A model generated the notes under the pieces. It ran no database searches. It saw only the letters and a program-made list of their open reading frames with translations, and was not told the DNA's origin. Made by a program: the position numbers and the translations under genes. Shown here in pieces: positions 59,430 through 64,000 of a stretch of 64,000 bases of DNA. Position 1 is the first letter of the stretch; every line of letters begins with the position of its first letter. This DNA is from Trichobilharzia regenti (Eukaryota; Platyhelminthes; Trematoda; Strigeidida; Schistosomatidae): NCBI GenBank assembly GCA_944472135.2, contig OX235263.1, forward strand, positions 1,037,517 through 1,101,516, read 5' to 3'.

Positions 59430-60418
59430 TCAGAGACTTCCAATGTTCTTCCACGCATGATTCTTCAGTGATGTCGCGTAGTGTTTCCTGCTTTGCTCTG
59501 ACAGTTGCAGTGAAGTGTCTTTTGTGGTTGTGTCCTTCAGTTTTTGAGTGTTGAACTTGCATTGTGGCCTATCCCCAGCTATCCTCGAGGCTTTTAGTTT
59601 CACCTTGAAAGTCCCTTGTACTAGATAGTGGTCTGAACCCACATCTGCTCCTCTCCTTGACCTTGTGTCCAGTAGGCTCCGTCTCCACTTTCTTGAAATT
59701 GAGATGAAGTCTATTTGGATTTTGGTGTTTCCATCTGGTGAAATCCATGTCGTCTTGTGTATATCCTTGTGTTTGAACACACTACCGCCAATCACCAAAT
59801 CATTGAAGGCGCAGAAGTCTGAGAAGAGTTCACCATTGTCGTTCATTTCACCGAGGGCCTCACGACCCATGGTGAGTTCTCTTCCTGTGTTGTCTCCTCC
59901 CAGCTTCGCATTCATGTCGCCCATCAGGATTTTGATATCGCCATTTGGGACGTTGTCCATTATTGCTTGTAGTTGTCTGTAGAACGCCTCCTTCTTCTCT
60001 TGTTCTGAGACGTTTGTAGGCGCATAGCATTGAATGACTGTAACTTTCCTTCCTTTTGAGTTGAACCTGGCTGTCATTATCCTGGAGGAGATTGGTTCCC
60101 ACTGCATGAGAGCTTTGGTTGCTGTTGGTGACATCATGATGGCCACTCCCTCGGTGTGCTCATGGTTGTCCTCTGGGTGGCCGGAAAGATTACTGTCTCT
60201 CCAGTAGGTAGTTGGCACCTTCCAGTTCCGTTCCATCTGCTCTCGCAGATTCCCAACACTTCTATTCTGTACCTTCTCATTTCAGCGGCTATCTGGGCAG
60301 CCTTTCCAGTTTCGTACATTGTACGAACATTCCAGGTACCCATCCTTACTTTTGCTTTCATCGAAAGAAGGCACATCGGCTGACTGGCTTCCCGAAGGCT
60401 TTCACCAGCCTGCGTCAT
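59430..60418 (-). pseudogene. RTE endonuclease domain (copy 2), frameshifted
   Basis: Same motifs as copy 1. One A is missing in the run at about 60182-60186 (GGAAAG against GGAAAAG in copy 1), so the frame from ATG 60418 breaks after about 90 residues and resumes in another frame. Confidence 0.85.
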
Positions 60419-60639
60419 TTCACTTCCCCGATTCCAGCGAAAAGTAAGGCTATTGCTTATGTTTTTAGAATTTTTAATATATTTATTCGTTGAAGTTTCT
60501 GTAGCGATTTGGTTGTTTTACAGGGGTGGAGATACTAGCACCACGCCAACACCATCCCTCTTTACCCAGGCATGGGACGGGCGAATAAACTACTAAGCTA
60601 GTAGCCTAGCAAGCTGGTATCTGGCGAGGTTATCTAAGA

Positions 60640-60785
60640 ATATTAGTTAATAGAAATTTGGTCAGCTTTGAAATGAGAAACATCAACTACTTCTGCGCAT
60701 AAACCATTTCAAAATTCCAGTGTACAAATTCATCAAGACAAACTTAAAGTAATATGTCCCGTGATAGATTTTTGGAAGCAGTTGT
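60640..60785 (+). repeat. Dispersed repeat X, right part
   Basis: Matches 23880-24022 (AATAGAAATTTGGTC, TTTTTGGAAGCAGTTGT). 60786-61230 holds nothing recognisable. Confidence 0.7.
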
Positions 60786-61233
60786 TCTTCATCTGTTTTA
60801 ATGAGAGATACTGGATCTGCATCATGTTATCTGACACTGAAATCTCATGAAAAATCTCATGACTGCCTTGTAGTGAGTATGAAAATTATTGATTACCTGT
60901 TCTACATATACAGTTTTGCTTGAATGATCTTTGTAGTAAGAACAATGAAACAAGCTTCATCGTGTTGGTTTCCATCTGAATCAATAAGCAATGGCGCATT
61001 TTTTATAAATGGCCGATTTTAGTAGTATAAAACGATCTTAAGTGGTTGAATTTGATTTTCTGAAAAATGTACTAAAGTAGGTCAATTGATGATTTTTTTC
61101 TTTTTTTTGGTACACTGATGAGAGAGAATACGATAAAATTTGAATTCTCAGTATTCAATCACTCCGCAGTGTATTCGTTGCGATGGGGCTTACACTGAAA
61201 CACCCATACACACAGGATAGATTTTTCTTAATA

Positions 61234-61323
61234 CAGCTAGATTCCACACCGTATTTCTAGTACAAGTATGGAATATTCAGCATTTAATATCGGTAGCATA
61301 ATTTTTCCGGCCGACCATTGATG
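61234..61323 (-). repeat. SINE-A, head missing
   Basis: Only body and tail are present. The sequence is cut at about 61323, where the copied subfamily II segment begins. Confidence 0.75.
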
Positions 61324-61401
61324 TCATGCTTCTGATTATGTTGTGTTTGTGAGTGAATACTTTTATAATTTTCTTCTGTCATATTTCCACTTTTTTATTT
61401 A

Positions 61402-61576
61402 CAGCTTGATTCCACACTGTATTTTTGGTACAAGTATGGAATTTTCAGCATGTCATGATATCGGTACCCCAAATTTCGCAGGCCAACCATAGATACCAGG
61501 TGTGCGTCGGCGAGGAATCGAACCTCGGACCATGTGCATGGTCGACGAAATTCCTAGCCACTGTGACCCCGACGCT
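61402..61576 (-). repeat. SINE-A (third segment copy)
   Basis: Equivalent to 44719-44896. Confidence 0.85.
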
Positions 61577-61749
61577 TGAAAGCTATTTAAATCTTAACAT
61601 GACTGACCATATTCAGGCAGTTAAACTAGGATTCTAGAGGGAAGCCGTGACCAGTAAGGTACAGTGGGTTAAAGATGTGTCAGAAACTCGTCGAAGAAGA
61701 CATTGGGAAATGGTCGCTCTATGCCGTGAACTGGCAGAAGTTAGAATTC

Positions 61750-61950
61750 AAGGACCATTGGATCAGGTACCATTAACTCAATGGTCTACGAGCTAGCTCG
61801 CCTTTTAACCAGAAGGTCCTCAGTTCAAACCTCTTGGGGTGGGTGCACACTGCCGAAGAGTCCCGAACTAGGACGAAACAGTGGTCCAGTACTCCAAGGT
61901 TTCCCAGTGGTCCTCTCACTGATGTCAGCTCATGGTGAAATCCTCCATGA
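61750..61950 (+). repeat. Sm-alpha-like element (third copy)
   Basis: Equivalent to 45070-45270; GAGTCCCGAACTAGGACGAA is retained. Confidence 0.7.
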
Positions 61951-62164
61951 AATTCAGAAACTTTTGATTAACCTGGTTCTATATTACTTCTTTTTACTAA
62001 CTAACGACGCTGTATACACCAGTTTAGATGAGTGTTGATGACAGTGACCATGTACCAAGTCAGACATCGGTAACACGTTGAGTTCACTGATACTTCCATC
62101 AGAACGAACGTCGAATCTTTCAAGTTATTTTTACATGGGTTGGTCATAGTGTTGACTAAAGTGT

Positions 62165-63517
62165 GATTAAGAACACAATATTCAGCGAAGTGACTCTTTC
62201 AACGAATTGATTATCAAGCTGTACAATCGTATATATATATGGTTTTATAAAGAAATTATATCCGGAGAGGGAATAGGTTAGGTCAGAGGTGTGAATACGT
62301 GAAATAACAATAACAGTATGAAATGCAATTAAAATATTTACGATTGTAATCATAGTTAAATGTCAAGTAGCAAAATAGTTCATGTCATATATAGAATAAT
62401 ATATAAAGTGTATATATTTTGGAAAGGCGTACATAATTATGGCATTAGTAGACGAATATAGAATGTTACATAACATGGTGTGAAATTTGATAAGATACAA
62501 TTCACTGTTGTAAAAATAAAAAAGTATTAAAACTAATAATTTTGGGTTCAAAATGACAAGGGGGTCAAGTGGAAAAGATTCAGAGTGAGAATAGTGACAA
62601 TAAAAATGATTTATTGACAGCAACATTAAAGATAAGCAGTGTAAACTGGTCACCGACTCAGTTCCCAAAGAACTTGGAATTCAAAGGTGATCTAGCTTCA
62701 GATACGCGTGTCTCCCTAAATCAGTCAGTAAGACGTTCTTTGCAGCAAAAGTACATATGACGTTCACTGGCCTCAAGTTGTTCTCTACCTCTGTAAAAGA
62801 TTATCTTCCCGTCTGGCCGCCTCCATGTGCATCTATCAGTTCACCTGCTCCCCTTGTGGAGCAAGGTACATTGGCCGTAGTCAGAGGATGCTTTCCACAC
62901 GGATACGAGAACATAGTCCAGCATGGTCTCACAATGGAGGAAGGAAGTGTGTGCGAAGCTCTATGCTAGAACATCTGATCGACTTCTGTCACTCGGTCAA
63001 CCCTGACCATGATTTCAAGATCATGTATGGAATCCATGCTAAGTCCCCGCGTTTTATTCGTTACAGACTTCTAAAGACAGCTGAGGCCTTGACAATTCAT
63101 GAATTTAAGCCAGACGTGTGTGTACAAAAGAAGTATGTACAATCCCTACTTCTACCTTGGCCGTAGAGGAATAGTCATTTATTTATTTTGTTTATTTAGT
63201 TATTCTATGTACTTTTCCATAATTACTTCGATTATTAATTATTATTATTACTATTCTCACTCTGAATCTTTTCCACTTGACCCCCTTGTCATTTTAAACC
63301 CAAAATTATTAGTTTTTATACTTTTTTATTTTTACAGCAGTGAATTCTATCTTATCACATTTCACACCATGTTATGTAACATTCTATATTCGTCTACTAA
63401 TGCCATAATTATGTACGCCTTTTCAAAATCTATACACCTTATGTGTTATTCTATTTGTGATATTGATTGTTTTGCTATTATTATAATCACATATATTCTA
63501 ATTGCATTTCATACCAC

Positions 63518-63551
<34 letters not shown>

Positions 63552-63700
63552 TCATGTATTCACACCTCTGACCTAACTTATTCCCTCACCGGATATAATT
63601 TCTTTATAAAACCATGTATATACGATTCTACAGCTTGATAATCAATTCGTTGGAAAGAGTCACTTCGCTGAATATTGCGTTCTCAATGCTACAATGAGAA
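62165..63700 (+). mobile_element. Penelope-like element fragment flanked by inverted 3' UTRs (third copy)
   Basis: GIY-YIG C-terminal frame of 113 codons at 62825-63166, an inverted 3' UTR at 62.17-62.63 kb and a sense 3' UTR at 63.17-63.70 kb with a (TTA)n run near 63515-63550. Confidence 0.82.
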
Positions 63701-63740
63701 TCACTAAAGTGGGATTGTTATTTTAAATTTTACATTTCAG

Positions 63741-63943
63741 GTAGCCTGTCGGATTGTATTCCAGATGGAAAGCCTTGTCATCCAACGAAAACAAGAGACT
63801 GCTGTCCATCAAGCATATGCGCAATGTTTAATCCTGTGTTGGGAAAGTGTCACAAAGACTGTCTTCCATCGAAATCACAATGTCAGAAGAATGAAGACTG
63901 CTGTAGCAAGCAGTGTAAAACCGGCCACTGTACCGATAAATAG
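63741..63943 (+). pseudogene. Lone second exon of knottin gene, subfamily II (third copy)
   Basis: A 203-nt exon after TTTCAG with all 12 cysteines and family spacing, stop TAG. It differs from copy 1 by one replacement (CKTGHC against CKNGHC). No first exon lies in the copied segment, so it is probably not expressed unless an upstream leader is spliced to it. Confidence 0.8.
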
Positions 63944-64000
63944 TCGTTAATCTTTCCATCCATCAGAGGATGGTGACACTGTCTTCGGGAAGTCATTCGT

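Larger units (their letters stand above)
57180..60610 (-). mobile_element. RTE-clade (SR2-like) non-LTR element, copy 2
   Basis: Minus strand, more complete than copy 1: leader 60610-60420, endonuclease, RT, C-terminal region and 3' end at 57180 (TCCACTAGGAACC). A SINE-A is inserted at 57847-58021. Confidence 0.88.
61324..64000 (+). repeat. Third copy of the subfamily II segment (direct copy of 44642-47310)
   Basis: Same order as the P3 left arm: SINE-A, Sm-alpha-like element, PLE hairpin, knottin exon 2. The copy starts about 46 bases downstream of where exon 1 would lie, so exon 1 is absent, and it runs off the window. Confidence 0.9.

Noticed and set aside
1..64000. CRISPR arrays, bacterial operons or phage
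   Set aside because: Spliced genes, SINEs and non-LTR elements show a eukaryotic genome. The repeats are dispersed or inverted, not regularly spaced.

Overview
Eukaryotic DNA, most likely from a blood fluke (Schistosomatidae; Schistosoma or Trichobilharzia). The evidence is AT-rich sequence crowded with trematode-type mobile elements: a Ty3/Gypsy element with CsRn1/Boudicca-type Gag, SR2-like RTE and CR1 non-LTR elements, many Penelope-like element (PLE) fragments with GIY-YIG domains, tRNA-headed SINEs, and Sm-alpha-type repeats carrying schistosome hammerhead ribozymes. The species cannot be named from the sequence alone.

The only recognisable host-like genes are a small amplified family encoding secreted, 12-cysteine proteins. 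Each gene has a signal-peptide exon of 58 or 64 nt, a phase-1 intron, and an exon of exactly 203 nt encoding two consecutive cystine-knot-like (knottin) cysteine patterns. Subfamily I has complete genes at 11.1-11.6 kb (-) and 29.2-29.8 kb (+), a gene with an altered C-terminus at 36.5-37.2 kb (-), and orphan first exons at 24.1 kb (-) and 36.2 kb (+). Subfamily II has one apparently intact gene at 51.6-54.3 kb (-) with a 2.5 kb intron full of repeats, a nonsense-mutated mirror copy at 44.5-47.3 kb (+), and a lone second exon at 63.7 kb (+).

Layout: 0-4.7 kb, a Gypsy element (5' part outside the window, pol open, 3' LTR complete). 4.9-11 kb, degenerate PLE, SINE and RTE pieces. 11-12.3 kb, knottin gene A. 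12.4-20.5 kb, SINEs, a hammerhead-ribozyme pair inserted in a PLE, a CR1 3' end and PLE debris. 20.9-32.8 kb, palindrome P1 (arms about 4.6 kb) with gene B in one arm and a deleted copy in the other. 32.8-34.45 kb, a direct copy of 15.0-16.5 kb. 34.7-38.7 kb, palindrome P2 (arms about 1.8 kb, nearly identical, 400 bp spacer carrying a knottin exon 2). 39-43.4 kb, CR1, PLE and RTE copy 1. 43.4-55.7 kb, palindrome P3 (arms about 5 kb) holding subfamily II. 55.1-60.6 kb, PLE and RTE copy 2. 61.3 kb to the end, a third, direct copy of the subfamily II segment.

The window reads as a gene family spread by repeated inverted and direct segmental duplication, with breakpoints falling inside or beside the genes, so that exons are orphaned, ends are rewritten and promoters are left facing second exons in antisense.
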